Source: Takakia lepidozioides (lineage: Eukaryota; Streptophyta; Takakiopsida; Takakiales; Takakiaceae). Taken from it: a stretch of DNA of 64,000 nucleotides. The translations under genes and the position numbers were made by a program. Shown one piece after another: positions 12,130 through 22,930 of this stretch; position 1 is the stretch's first letter, and each line of letters begins with the position of its first letter. Below the pieces are notes generated by a model, which saw nothing but the letters and a program-made list of their open reading frames with translations, did not search any database and was not told the origin of the DNA. The stretch lies in assembly GCA_030704615.1 (NCBI GenBank), contig CM060731.1, positions 18,848,001 through 18,912,000 on the forward strand. The letters are read 5' to 3'.

Positions 12130-14294
12130 TCACAAGTAATGGAACCTTGTGTTGCGCACGGTCTCTCTTGTTCCAGTGATGGTGTTCTTAGCAGCCTGAG
12201 ATAGCAATCTGGGGCGGACATTTGCATATGAGGTTAGAGGCCGCTGATCCGGGGGGTAGTACATGGACTTTGGTCGTCTCCGATAGTCTTGGTTGTCACC
12301 TGTGGGCTCTACAGTGTTGGGAGTAAACCGCACCTTCTTTTTATGTTGAGCTTGCTGCAAACAATAGACTCCGGGTCTGCATTGTCCAGTTACTTGATTA
12401 CCATCCCCGTCATTCTGTTCCTCAAGATGGGCACCTGGTAAACCTGCTTGAACCAAAACCAGTACTCAAAAGAATTGTTGGGGAAGAGGAAGAGGATGAA
12501 GAACAGGAGGAAGAAAAGTGATTCGGGGATGCTTGTTTTTCACATTGCCAATAGCAATTCTGGGGCCCCAGACAACAAGATCCGATTGCAGAGAATCTGG
12601 GGACGGTTTACAATCATATCTCAGACCTTTTGTAATCATGTGAAAGCTGCCGTGGCAAATACAACTAGAGATACTGGCACTAGTTGAACCTTTTGTTTTC
12701 TAAATGCGATAACACAATTCCGAAACAAGCATGCAACATATCTTGTGAGTTCTGCGACTTTTAAGGAAACAACACAACACTGGAATCCACAATCTCGAAC
12801 CTCTGATTGAAAAGTGGTCTAGACGATAGCCTGACACATAAAGTTTTCCGTCAACAAGTGCACAAGCCTACCTCCACTTTCATGAAAACAATGGGATGAA
12901 ATGAAGTCATGGAGTTCAATAGTTGAAACAAGTAAACCTACTTGTATCTGGCAAGCATTCTTCGCATTGCCCCCCAATACATATCTCACAGCATTCATCC
13001 ATGCATGTTTCGCAGACCCCTTTTTCTTTCGCTTCTTCGGAAAATTTTGGCCAGCAGGTGATAGTTGCTCCAGAATCTGGAGTGGCTGCATGTTTATAGA
13101 AAATATGAGTCATTTGAATATAACTCTCGAGGGCACCTGTACCACTATCTTCCGGAGCCCTTCAAGAGGATGGCTCTCTTCCCTTCTTTTTCTCTCTCTG
13201 CCCACAAGACGGCAAGAAAGTGTATTGAGTGTTTCTCTAAGTGTGTTTCTGTCTCTAGTCTGTTTCTATAATAACTCCAGTATTAGAATCTAGGGGTCTA
13301 CAGTCTAAGTCTCGTTTAATCTGCAAGTGAGAGATGTAGTTGGCTGTATGGATACTATAACAGGTAAAATTGTCACCCAGCCAAGAAACTACATTGGTTC
13401 CATTTTGTCGAACTTTCTGACCTCCCACCAGGCTACGAAATATACATTACAATTCCTCTTCTCCTCCTGCTATCCCACACACCTTGATCTGGATTAAGGA
13501 TGCAGATCCTAATATAATTAAGTACCTGACGTGCTGGGCCTCCAGGATCCAAACACAGCAAAGCTGGGTTGAAATCTTGAGGTCCGCGTACCAGACGGGG
13601 TGGCCCTTGAAATCGGTGCTGTTGACAGCATCTCCAAATAATCGCACGCAGGAGGTGGAATGTTTTCCCAACTCACCCTTGATTCCTCACTCTTGTCCAA
13701 ATTGTGGGGCCTTACTACGTCCCCATGAATACTGTCTCTAATAAACCCAATGGATTTGGGAGAGCTTTCGTTGCTGGAGCAGAGGCTAAGACTCTTTGTG
13801 AACCAAGGGCTGCTTGAGCAACAGGGGTCCGTAGAAACACCTACAGATCTACAGGAGCGACTAGCAACACAACCGCGAGGACCACATGATGTAGCATTCT
13901 CCGCAGAAGCCCGTGATGAAGATGATGGGTCGTTTGGGTGGCTTGCAAAAGTACCTCTACTCCTGTCTTCAGGAACTTGCTCCTCCTCGATGTAGAGGTT
14001 GAGACGTCGCCCTTCGAAGTGATCATTCGCATGGTCACACTCAAAGATGTTGCCCAATTTCTCTGTGGTCATAGCGATGTTATCCCTAAACTGGTCACTC
14101 GTAAATCCCTGCGGATTTTCTTCAAGGATGTCCTTGTCCTCCTTTATCCGCCGCTTTTTAGCGGCACCAAGGATGAGACAGAGCGCTGTGGCTGAGACCG
14201 CCAGCGCCGCCACAATTGTGAGCCCCTTAGTGAAAGCTGCTGGGTTGAACTGACCGGTGCCAAGCCCGACGCTCACCATCGTCTTCTCCAACAT
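12130..14294 (-). CDS. Unnamed single-pass membrane protein with Cys-rich cassette and KKVRF motif
   Basis: Three exons join in phase: 14294-13526, 13076-12942 and 12443-12130 (405 residues, stop TGA). An ATG at 14294 opens the frame. Residues 24-43 (GLTIVAALAVSATALCLILG) form one membrane helix followed by AKKRR, a typical anchor with the rest cytosolic. Residues 110-255 are Ser-rich and probably disordered. Exon 2 (residues 257-301) has Cys at 264, 278, 281, 285, 286, 289, 294 and 297. The C-terminus carries KKKVRFTPNTVEPTGDNQDY at 336-355, followed by RRR. From memory this resembles a short motif shared by uncharacterised plant membrane-anchored proteins; I cannot name the family. Exon 2 is 135 bases, so skipping it keeps the frame, and it may be an alternative cassette. 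Function unknown. Confidence 0.7.
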
Positions 14295-15734
14295 GTCTCT
14301 GCCACAGCTGATTCAAAGTAATACCAAAACCATTGACGAGGAAGTTTGGAATCAGTCACCCAATTCCCCGTACGTTAACTGGGCATCTAATAACCTGGCA
14401 TTTTCATGAAGAACAGGGAAGACAGCATTTCCAAATCATTTCTATGGAAGACCCAAGATTCATACAGAAACCGGCGTGTCTCCACCCAACACTACTAAGA
14501 CATCTGACAGTTTGAAATGCAAACTACTCATAATCGGCTCTCAATCCACACAAAACTGACTCTTTGCTTACTCACTGCTGAATGCTGCCACAATCTCTTA
14601 ACAGATTGCATTCGCCTCTCTGAATCTCGCCATACTTGCCTCACGGGTGTTTCTGCCATCATCAAACTGAGCTCAATCCCCTTCTCCCAATACTCATCAC
14701 ATCTGCTGCCATTGCTCCACCTCCACCTCAACACGATCCTCCTCCTCCTCCTCCTCCTCTCTCCCCACAATCATCCCTCCACCATAACCACAAACCGATC
14801 TCTGAGATGCATACGAGATGCTTCGTCTTCATCTCTCTCATTTCTCTAATGCAATTCTCGCACGCACAAGAGCATAGAGAAGAGACCAAAGGGCATGCCT
14901 TTGCCAGGCCCCCCTTGGCGGCACGTGGCGCCCATCCAGGTCGTCGCCTTTGGGAACTCTGTGCCCTGTGCCTCGGGAACGCTCAGAGCGCAACATCAAA
15001 TGCGATCCGAACATTCATCCACATGTATTAACGTCCCTGCGAACTTCATCCTACGATGAAGCACAACATCCATATCTCATCCACCTCCGACAATCCATTT
15101 GATATTTAGGTGGCCTGGACGAATGAAAGAGAATTTGGATGCCGTGCATCCGCGGCACCAAGGGTCACTACACCACCAAAAGGCTTTGCTAACAGGTTCG
15201 GTATGCTGGCCCGGGCTATCCAGACCTGCTGAGATCTCTCTACATCCTGCTTCGGCACCAGCCCCGGTAGAACCCCTTGAACATACGATGATTGTATTTA
15301 TAGACAAATTTGAGAAAACATGCTTTTTTTTGGCACAATGATTCAACGACCAATTATGAAAATAAATAAATAAACATGAAAATATATCACATAAGTTGGA
15401 TTCATGAATGCATAATATTCTCATCCATATATGATATATCAACAAAGTCTTTGGATGAGAATCTCGTTGGAAAGAATTAAATTAATGATTTTTCGACAAT
15501 TGATGTTTGAATATCTCAAGATCTACCAGAGCTCATCTAAGTAGGGTGGGTATAAGTAACGCCTGCCCGAGCCTGAGGTGAAGGTTTGGAAGGGAGCAAT
15601 GGAGGAGTGCGAAAGGACTCAAGCGAGAGACAAAGTGTCGTGTCTGTCCATTTGGGGGCTGCCAATTGGTGGAGTTGGATCGATCCGTGTGAAGATATAT
15701 GGAGCAATGGGAATGGAGGCGCTCCTTTATCAAC
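14295..15734. promoter_or_regulatory. Divergent intergenic region between membrane-protein and H1-like genes
   Basis: No gene is supported. The region is C/T-rich at 14680-14770 with a short CTC microsatellite near 14740. Open frames across it are low-complexity translations of that tract. It must contain promoters for both flanking genes. Confidence 0.4.
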
Positions 15735-16064
15735 AATTTCGAAGTGGAAAAAGAACTTGTTCTAGAAAGCTTGAGTAGATTGCTACTTTCTCGATGTTGC
15801 CCAAACTTTGTCCACGGTAGATTACGTTTTCTCTAGACAATTCCTACGTACTGAATCTCTTTGTTGGCGCGATTTTATTGTTTTTCTTCTTTCTCCAAGA
15901 ATTTCAAAAGTGGAAGAGAACTAGTTCTTAGCACGCTTGAGTAGATTGCTAGTTTCTCCATGTTGCCCAGACTTTCTCTAGGGTAGATTACACTTTCTCT
16001 CGACAATCCATAACACTAAACTTCTTCGCTGGCGCGATTATATTGCTTTTTTTCTTTGTCCGTT
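15735..16064 (+). repeat. 165-bp tandem duplication directly upstream of the H1-like gene
   Basis: Two copies, about 15735-15899 and 15900-16064, are roughly 80% identical by eye. Shared landmarks at a constant 165-166 base offset are AATTTC, CTTGAGTAGATTGCTA, ATGTTGCCCA, GGTAGATTAC and GGCGCGATT (15866 and 16031). The second copy ends six bases before the H1-like ATG, so the repeat is probably promoter plus 5' UTR. Confidence 0.8.
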
Positions 16065-16069
16065 GGCTT

Positions 16070-16618
16070 ATGACAAAGATGTCGGAGAGGTCGCAATCAA
16101 CTCGCTCGTCGACGACCTCCAAAGTTTCACGAGGCTGCACTAGTGCCTCGCAATCTAACACACGTAGCTCTGCACGTTCGTCGTTGGGTGGTAGCTCAGC
16201 ACGTTCATCAAGGGGTGGGTCAAAGGCTACCTCACGGGCTACCTCCGCGCATTCATCGCGTCGTAGCTCAGTGCAACCATCTAGTACGTACGATCCTTGT
16301 CCCGGAGCAAAAGCACATCCGAAATGGACAAAGAGAGTACAAGTAGCACTCGTGAACCTTCGACATCCCAAGGGATCACATATCGGAATGATACGTAGAC
16401 ACATTGTCAGCAAGTACGAGGGGAAGCTCCCGGAAGATTACGATGGCTTGATTAACAAGTCCATTTACTCTCTCATCAAACAAGGTAAAATTCTAAAGAT
16501 CGGCACTCGCTACAAACTCACCAAGAAGGGTGAGGACGCTCTTAGCTCCTCCGTGTCAAAGTCTGCTATAAGATCTCACTGTGGCAAACCAAAAGGCCAC
16601 AGACATCGCTACAAGTAA
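16070..16618 (+). CDS. Linker-histone-like (H1/H5 globular domain) protein with Ser/Arg-rich N-tail
   Basis: An intronless frame of 182 residues runs from ATG 16070 to TAA 16618. Residues 1-75 are dominated by Ser, Arg and Thr (SSARSSLGGSSARSSRGGSK). Residues 83-152 match the H15 winged-helix fold: HPKWTKRVQVALVNLRHPKG, then a recognition segment with EDYDGLINKSIYSLIKQGKI and a final KIGTRYKLT strand. The tail is short and basic (KPKGHRHRYK). Canonical plant H1 has a long Lys/Ala/Pro C-terminal tail; here the long charged tail is N-terminal and Arg/Ser-based. It should bind linker DNA in the nucleus. A role as a specialised or sperm-type (protamine-like) H1 is inference. An H15-containing non-histone protein is the alternative. 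Confidence 0.8.
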   Translation: MTKMSERSQSTRSSTTSKVSRGCTSASQSNTRSSARSSLGGSSARSSRGGSKATSRATSAHSSRRSSVQPSSTYDPCPGAKAHPKWTKRVQVALVNLRHPKGSHIGMIRRHIVSKYEGKLPEDYDGLINKSIYSLIKQGKILKIGTRYKLTKKGEDALSSSVSKSAIRSHCGKPKGHRHRYK

Positions 16619-19600
16619 GACTCCACGCACTCTCATTTCATATGTGTCAAGTTTAGATAACGAGTTCGTTTATTTTATACTGTTGTACAAAAATCTTAAT
16701 CTCAGAGTACAATTGATTCAAATACAATCTCTTCATAATCATCACAAATTTATATTTCTGTTTTGAATTTGATTTACTAGTTCAGTTTTATATCAAACCA
16801 TGATGATAGATCAAGTTACAGTCTCTAGTGGTATAAATCCTCATGAGGACATCCTTTCTTCAAAGGGAAAAAAAAAAATGAGAAATGAAAAAAAATGTAC
16901 TTGATAGTATGGACACTAAAAATGATACTATAAAATCTAACATTAATAATAAACTATATTTTTAAATATAAGTAACATATTTAAATTGTCTCCATGTAAG
17001 ATCAACAGTAATGTGCAATTTGTTTTAAATATTTTAAGTGATTCGTGATCAATCATTGTCACAGGAAATCAATTGGGGTTGGTACTATTTTTTGTTTACA
17101 TGAAAAGTGGACAATGTTTATATTTATTGGATTTATTGGTTAAAAAGTAATTAAAATATTTATATGCTCTTGTGGATTTAGGAGGAGGAGGAGGAGAATT
17201 GGACGACGGAGGAGGAGGAGGAGGAGGAGTCGAAGACGGAGACGGAGTAGAAAAGGTAAGAAAAGGAGGAGGAGAAGGCGTCGGCGAAGTAAGCATAGAC
17301 GGCATAGACAGCGCCGAAGGTGACAAAAAATAAATATGTCATCGCTGAAAGAGATCAAATATACATCGGAGGTGGAGATGTGATGTAGATTTTCATTGAA
17401 CGGTTTTTAAGGGTCTTAAATTAAAGAGTAGTAGCATTGGAAGTATTCCCAAAAAAAACATAATCTAACTCGGATGTCATAGACATTAATATGAATCAAC
17501 AATTATAGCTAATTCATAATTTAATATAAAGAGGATATTTTAATAAAGTGTATATAACATGAGGGCCGCGCCATGGTATTTATGTAAAACTACTCTAACG
17601 ACATGTGCAGAATAAATCACATAATAGAAGCATTGGTATTGCGTGAGTAAAATGGAAAAAATGAAGATGATAAGGTAATTTAAATGCAATGTATATGGGT
17701 TGATGGTTTGTCCAATGTGCTTATGTGCATCTTAATTGACAACCATTACCAATTGCATTGGTCCATATATGGTCTAATGTGAATCATAATCTGTCAACTA
17801 TACTATTAGGAAAACTAAGTTCAAGATTATGATGTTCATATAATCCTAAAGTTTCTTGGATCGGGGTTAGTTGTAGCAACATATCTACATTGTAATCCCC
17901 AATCATGGAACAAGATAGAATGTACTCAAAATGCGAAGAAAATTTTGCACTGCATTGTTGGGGTTTATAAATTGCTATGACATGTAGCGTTTTGGGGGAT
18001 ATTGAAGTTGAATACCTGTAATGCCTCCATGGCTTAGGAAATGGATTTATTTCCCCCACAACTGGGCCACAAGGGGCCCAGTTGCTAGGGCTAGTGCTTC
18101 CTCGGAAATAAATAATAAATAATAAATAATTGAATGCAATTGAATGAAGCTACAATAAACTCTTCATCATTATATGTGCGTAATTCATGGTGTGACAATA
18201 TCATATTTTTATAATACATTATCACTGTGCCGTGATTATCAATCTCTTGTAGCCTAACTCGGACCACATTTAATATTATCTAAGTTTGGTTTAATAGCTA
18301 CATGGATTGCTTTTAATGTGCGTCCTTGCAATTTTCCTTTCCTGATTATGCATATCCAAGACATGAAGATAAAACACCATTGATGAGTATTTTGATTGCT
18401 TTAAGAAATATGTTCGAAACGTGACAAACGAAATCATGATTTTTATATAAAAGTTCTCATTTCGCTATTTTGTGGTACGTATGTTTTTATATCAGATGGT
18501 ATTGTAGCCCCAAAAAATAGCTTTGGAAAATTGTACTCGTCACAATAACAATTATAAAATAAAACAATGGGTTTGTAGTTTTCATAATTTGGAGCAGTAG
18601 AAACAATATTTGTTATATTGTTATCGTTAATTTGTTCAATGTCTAGAAAGTTTCAATGAATATATAGGTTGGAATATTCTCTTCAGTTTCTTCAAAATGA
18701 AATGTTGCAGTATTAGCTATTACCGTGTCGTTATTTATATCGACTACTATTGGAATATCTTCAATTTATTCAAAGTTTGTAATATTGTTGGATGAAGCAT
18801 TCAAAAATGCAGAATAATCTATCCACTTTTGGTTTATGTATTTTTTTTAAGCTTCCATCTTTCTACACTTTGCATATTCGAACCAGCTAGGAACAACCGC
18901 TACTAGCATAAGATGGCAACTAAAAAAGTTTAAAGTGACGTGATCATAACTTCTGAAAAGACAAAGCAAACTTTGAGATAATACAGACAAACTACGCATA
19001 GACAAGGTACCAAGGAATGATTTTTTTTGGAAATTTTGAAAACCACGTGTGTAAGGCACCTAAGTTTTTCAAGTTTTCCAAATTATGCTATTGTTGCCAA
19101 CCGAGGGGCCCGTCACGTTAGTAAATGCCGGAACCTGATCCATGTTCCAAATTCGTCAAGGCACCCCGTGAAGTTGCAATGCATGCCCATCGCCCTGAGC
19201 CACGTGTGCAAGTCAATTGCTTGTGACTAGAACCTGTTTCACAAATTGGCCGTGTATGCCATAGTGATGGCTTGAATCCCTATGCCCTTCTAGGTTCAGA
19301 TGCTGCTTACCAATGCAGGCCATGGATGTTTGCTCCATTTATTGGAAGCAAAGATGGATTTACTGGGGAGCAGACAAATTGGAATTTTTGGGTATACCTA
19401 GGGCTTTAGAAAATCATAGTTGACTAGGTTTTTATTGTTTTGGGGCGCAATAAATTTGTCTCAATTCCATGCTCACTTTTCATTTATGAAATGTTTCCAT
19501 CTATGTATAATATCGGGAGAGCTCCGCGGGGTCTGCGAAGTGGCCTGCTTCTAGTCCATGGCGACCTCGTTGATGTTGCTTCCCCGTCTGGCCCAGCTTT

Positions 19601-19804
19601 TCCTTTCCCCCCATCAGAGTGTTTCTCCCTCTCTCGTTTGATTCCTTTCAAGCGCGTTCTTTTAAGCGCATTGGTGCCTTTTCGTGTGCCCCCTTCTTTT
19701 TCAGATTTTAAGCTTCTACGGCTCCTTCGGCAACGTTCCCCAGGCGGAGCCTTCACGTCTCTTTCATGTCTCCAGTCCCTGTCAGCACTTTGCTATCCTC
19801 TCCA
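16619..19804. other. AT-rich intergenic sequence without a supported gene
   Basis: The region has many stops in all frames. It contains a GGA/GAC microsatellite at about 17179-17250 and an AATAAT microsatellite near 18108-18130. Long frames across the microsatellite are Leu/Arg or Pro/Ser low-complexity translations. The stretch 19440-19804 is likely the 5' part of the LINE that follows. Confidence 0.5.
17179..17250 (+). repeat. GGA-type trinucleotide microsatellite
   Basis: Runs of GGAGGAGGA interrupted by GACGAC and GAC units. It explains the long low-complexity open frames on the opposite strand. Confidence 0.85.
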
Positions 19805-19831
19805 CCCCCCCCCCCCCCCCCCCCCCCCCCC
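19805..19831 (+). repeat. Poly-C tract (27 C)
   Basis: An uninterrupted C homopolymer in the leader of the LINE-like ORF. A second C run of about 19 lies at 21695-21713. Exact lengths may be affected by sequencing error. Confidence 0.85.
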
Positions 19832-20031
19832 TCTGCTCTTCATTACCTGCTTGTTTAATCTTTTGTTTCTGACTGCCTCTGGCTTGTCCCCCCCCCCACG
19901 TCTTTCGGAGTATTGATGGCCTCCTTGTCGCCAAGGCTTTCTCCCCCGCATTCTCCTTCCCTTGCTTGCCAAGATTTTCGTGTCTCTCACAGCTCCCCGA
20001 CTTCACTTTCCCGGTGCCACCAGAGTTAGAC

Positions 20032-21171
20032 ATGGCCTCCTTCATCTCTGTTGCGAACCATCAAAGGCGGGACAATAGAAGAGATGATAGACACGGAGCA
20101 GCAGGACCTTTGAGGCGCAACCCCCATCACCATGGCAATCGAATCGCACATAATGGCCCGGGGGTTTTGGGCAATGGCCCTTCCGCCTCATTCGACCCTT
20201 CGGCAGATTCTTTTCAGCTGTGGAGTGAGAATGCAGGTGTGGTTGATGAGAATCAGCCTATTTTCAACATTGATATGGATCTGGTAAATGAGCATTCCTT
20301 GTTGCTCAAAGAAACGGGAATTCTTGTCCATTTCCCAGGTCGTGCGAGAAACAGGCATTGGGCTAGGAGTTGGACCTTAGAACACTTTGCCCCAGGAGGG
20401 GGACTCACACACCATTTCTGCATTCCTCTTGGTCGGGGATTCTACTCCATTGTGTTTGTTTCAGCGGACCATGCTGAGAAGGCCCTCAACTTCAATACCC
20501 TGAAATCCAGGTATAGGGTGAATATATTTCCCTGGTCTTCGGAATGGGGACACAAAGGAGGTGTGACTTGTAAGCCGAGAATAATCGCGCTCCCTTTTCT
20601 CCCTGGCAACTACCTCCGGTCTTTGCCAGAGATTGGGGCGCATTTTGGCGCCTTCATCGGGTCGATTCTCCCGAACGATCACTTTATCTCTGACCCCCAT
20701 TCTGTCGACAACGAAGGTGGTCCGTTTGAAGGGCATACAGATAATGGAATCCCAAGGTTAGTGGTTTTAATGCCTGAATCTGATCGTATTCCGCACACCA
20801 TCAAGCTCCCCTCTCTTGACGGGTCTTTCATTTCAGTGGTTGCACAAGAGGAGATCCTTGCAATTAATTGCCACCACTACCATCGAGACGGACATGTGAA
20901 GGCAGACTGCCCCGATTTGCCTGGTAAAGTGCAGGATGTTTTCCCCCCATTCGTTTTTCCAACTGTGAGTGGACCCTCACGAAATAGGGGGATCGTGGCT
21001 TCTTCTCCCTTGGTAAGAATGGACTCCACCCCCGTGGCTCAACCCCAAGCGAAGCGTTTTAGGGATACCATCACTGGATCCCAGTCGGTAAGTCCAAAAA
21101 TCTATCTCCTGCCGGTTAAATCGCCAGTTGACGAGCCCTGGTCGCGCGCGGCCAGGGTGACGGCATACTAG
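20032..21171 (+). CDS. LINE ORF1 / gag-like protein (DUF4283-like with degenerate zinc knuckle)
   Basis: An uninterrupted frame from the first ATG (20032) gives 379 residues. The middle part (FYSIVFVSADHAEKALNF ... PRIIALPFLPGNYLRSLPEI ... GAHFGAFIGSIL) has the layout of plant LINE ORF1 DUF4283 RNA-binding domains. A zinc-knuckle-like segment follows, CHHYHRDGHVKADC. Its spacing is that of CX2CX4HX4C, but the second Cys position holds Tyr, so it is degenerate. The C-terminus is Ser/Pro-rich and basic. No endonuclease or reverse transcriptase follows downstream, so this is an orphan first ORF of a 3'-truncated element or a gag-like gene. Host domestication cannot be excluded. Confidence 0.6.
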   Translation: MASFISVANHQRRDNRRDDRHGAAGPLRRNPHHHGNRIAHNGPGVLGNGPSASFDPSADSFQLWSENAGVVDENQPIFNIDMDLVNEHSLLLKETGILVHFPGRARNRHWARSWTLEHFAPGGGLTHHFCIPLGRGFYSIVFVSADHAEKALNFNTLKSRYRVNIFPWSSEWGHKGGVTCKPRIIALPFLPGNYLRSLPEIGAHFGAFIGSILPNDHFISDPHSVDNEGGPFEGHTDNGIPRLVVLMPESDRIPHTIKLPSLDGSFISVVAQEEILAINCHHYHRDGHVKADCPDLPGKVQDVFPPFVFPTVSGPSRNRGIVASSPLVRMDSTPVAQPQAKRFRDTITGSQSVSPKIYLLPVKSPVDEPWSRAARVTAY

Positions 21172-22930
21172 CCTAGGGGGTCGTGGCAAGTTGCGGTGTA
21201 GGTTGGGCTCATCGAACCGCCTACCCGGCTGCGGTAAGTGCAGGGGTCCGTGACAGCTATGGACGAATCTAAACAGTCTAACTTCCTACCGGCAAAGCAA
21301 AGCTTAACAACTCCACTTCACAGGGCGATTTGTGTTTCCTAGTCCTACGTTTTGTTTATGGGTTTTCTACGTCTTTAATCGTAATTGCCTTCCAAGTCTT
21401 TGTTTATTACTACTTCCTACATGTCTGGACTCCCAACACGCTTATAGCCGGGACGAACCTTCAAATCTCTTCACAAAACGAATCCCGAGTCTAGGGAGAT
21501 GGGGATCATCTATCTCCCGCCCAATGCCCCCCCCTAAATCCCGAGGTGGATTAGTCAATCTCTCTTGCTTAGAGCGATCCAAGTTTTAACCTCAATGGTC
21601 AGTCCATCGGGTGAATGATAACAATTCAAACCTCTAGGTAATTCCCGAGATCGAATAAAACAATGGCCGTTCATTGGCCCAGCCCCACCCCCCACCCCCC
21701 CCCCCCCCCCCCCGGGCTAGGTACTTGACTTCAAATATCTTCGGCGGAAGGGGACGATACCTCCATTAAAACTTTTGTTTTTAAGTTAAGGGGGTCCGAA
21801 TAAAATCCCTTATTAAAGGCGAATTACCCTGTTGAATAATAAAGAACAAATCATTAAAACCTTCCTACAAATGCATGAAATTCGTAGAAATAAAGAATCA
21901 TCGTAGGATGCTGGAGCTAACTAAATTATCCTCAAGGTACCAGGGGAACACCCTGGGAACGCCCTTTATGTCGGGAGCATTGGGGAACCGCTCTCCATTT
22001 GGGAGCGCCCCTCCAAACTAAGCAATAACGCATTAGCAACTTAAACCATCACCGGGCCAAGATGAATGAAATCTCTCACCCATCAGTTTCTCATTTGATC
22101 GCCACCCTGGTGTGTAAACAATGATTAAACATTCAGTGGGTCCTAGGGTTCATTCCCTGCACCTCTTCCACCTACTTCTGCAAACAACCTAGAACGACCC
22201 GTGAGCCGTGCTTTCACAAGCCCCGGAATACATATCAAACTGATGGCCTCACTGGGGCCTATCCAATGGTTCCAACCATTCCTTATCATTTGCTAAAACA
22301 CGCCCTCATTCCCATGCAAGAAGAACACCATGAATAGTGCACAAGAAATCAAAGGCATAGGGAGAAAACCCCCCTTAGAATACCCGTCCCAGGGACAAAC
22401 AGTCCCTAGCGGGGTCCGTCGTAATATCCAACGGTTAAAACCGATACCCCGCAGCCATCGCTACGTGACGCGGCGTGACTGGCCCCCACGGGGGAAGGTC
22501 ACGCCACCCGTGTTAGATGCGTCTTTCCATGGCGATTCTAAGCAACCTCATTGGTTGACCTCCAGCCCAAAGGCGCCTAAGGCACCGACACTTTAGTGCT
22601 GGGCTCTGCCTTTTTTGGCAGCTCTCTACAAAATAGCTTAACCACTTATAAAGCTAGTTAGCACTGCCTCCCATGGTCCTCTATGGCCAGGGGGTTTATA
22701 AACATAGATATGAACTTAATAATATGGAAATTTTGGCGATAGCTTCTCCGTCTCATGCAATATGGCCGTTGCCACTAAGCTAGAAAGGGAAATTTGACAA
22801 GAGCTTCGCCACTTCATTCAAGCTCCTGCAGGGCTGCAAGCGCATGCTGGAAGCGTTGGTGAATGTGCGCTTCATGCCCCCGCAATAACACCTGCCAGGT
22901 CTCTGGCGTTTTTAGGATTTTAGATTGGAG
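21172..22930. other. GC-rich non-coding stretch of unknown origin
   Basis: No convincing coding region. The composition differs from both flanks, with many short C and G runs and palindromic pieces such as GGCCCCCACGGGGG (22482-22495). It looks like structured or organelle-like sequence, but I recognise no gene, tRNA or rRNA in it. A nuclear insertion of mitochondrial intron DNA is one untested possibility. Confidence 0.3.

Noticed and set aside
14636-15031. Plus-strand Pro-rich open frame
   Set aside because: Low-complexity translation of a CTC tract in an intergenic region, with no homology or splice support.
17096-17358. Two overlapping minus-strand Leu/Arg and Pro/Ser frames
   Set aside because: They are translations of the GGA microsatellite.
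22330-22596. Plus-strand 88-codon frame in the GC-rich block
   Set aside because: Short, Pro/Arg-rich, no recognisable motif; GC-rich DNA readily gives such frames.
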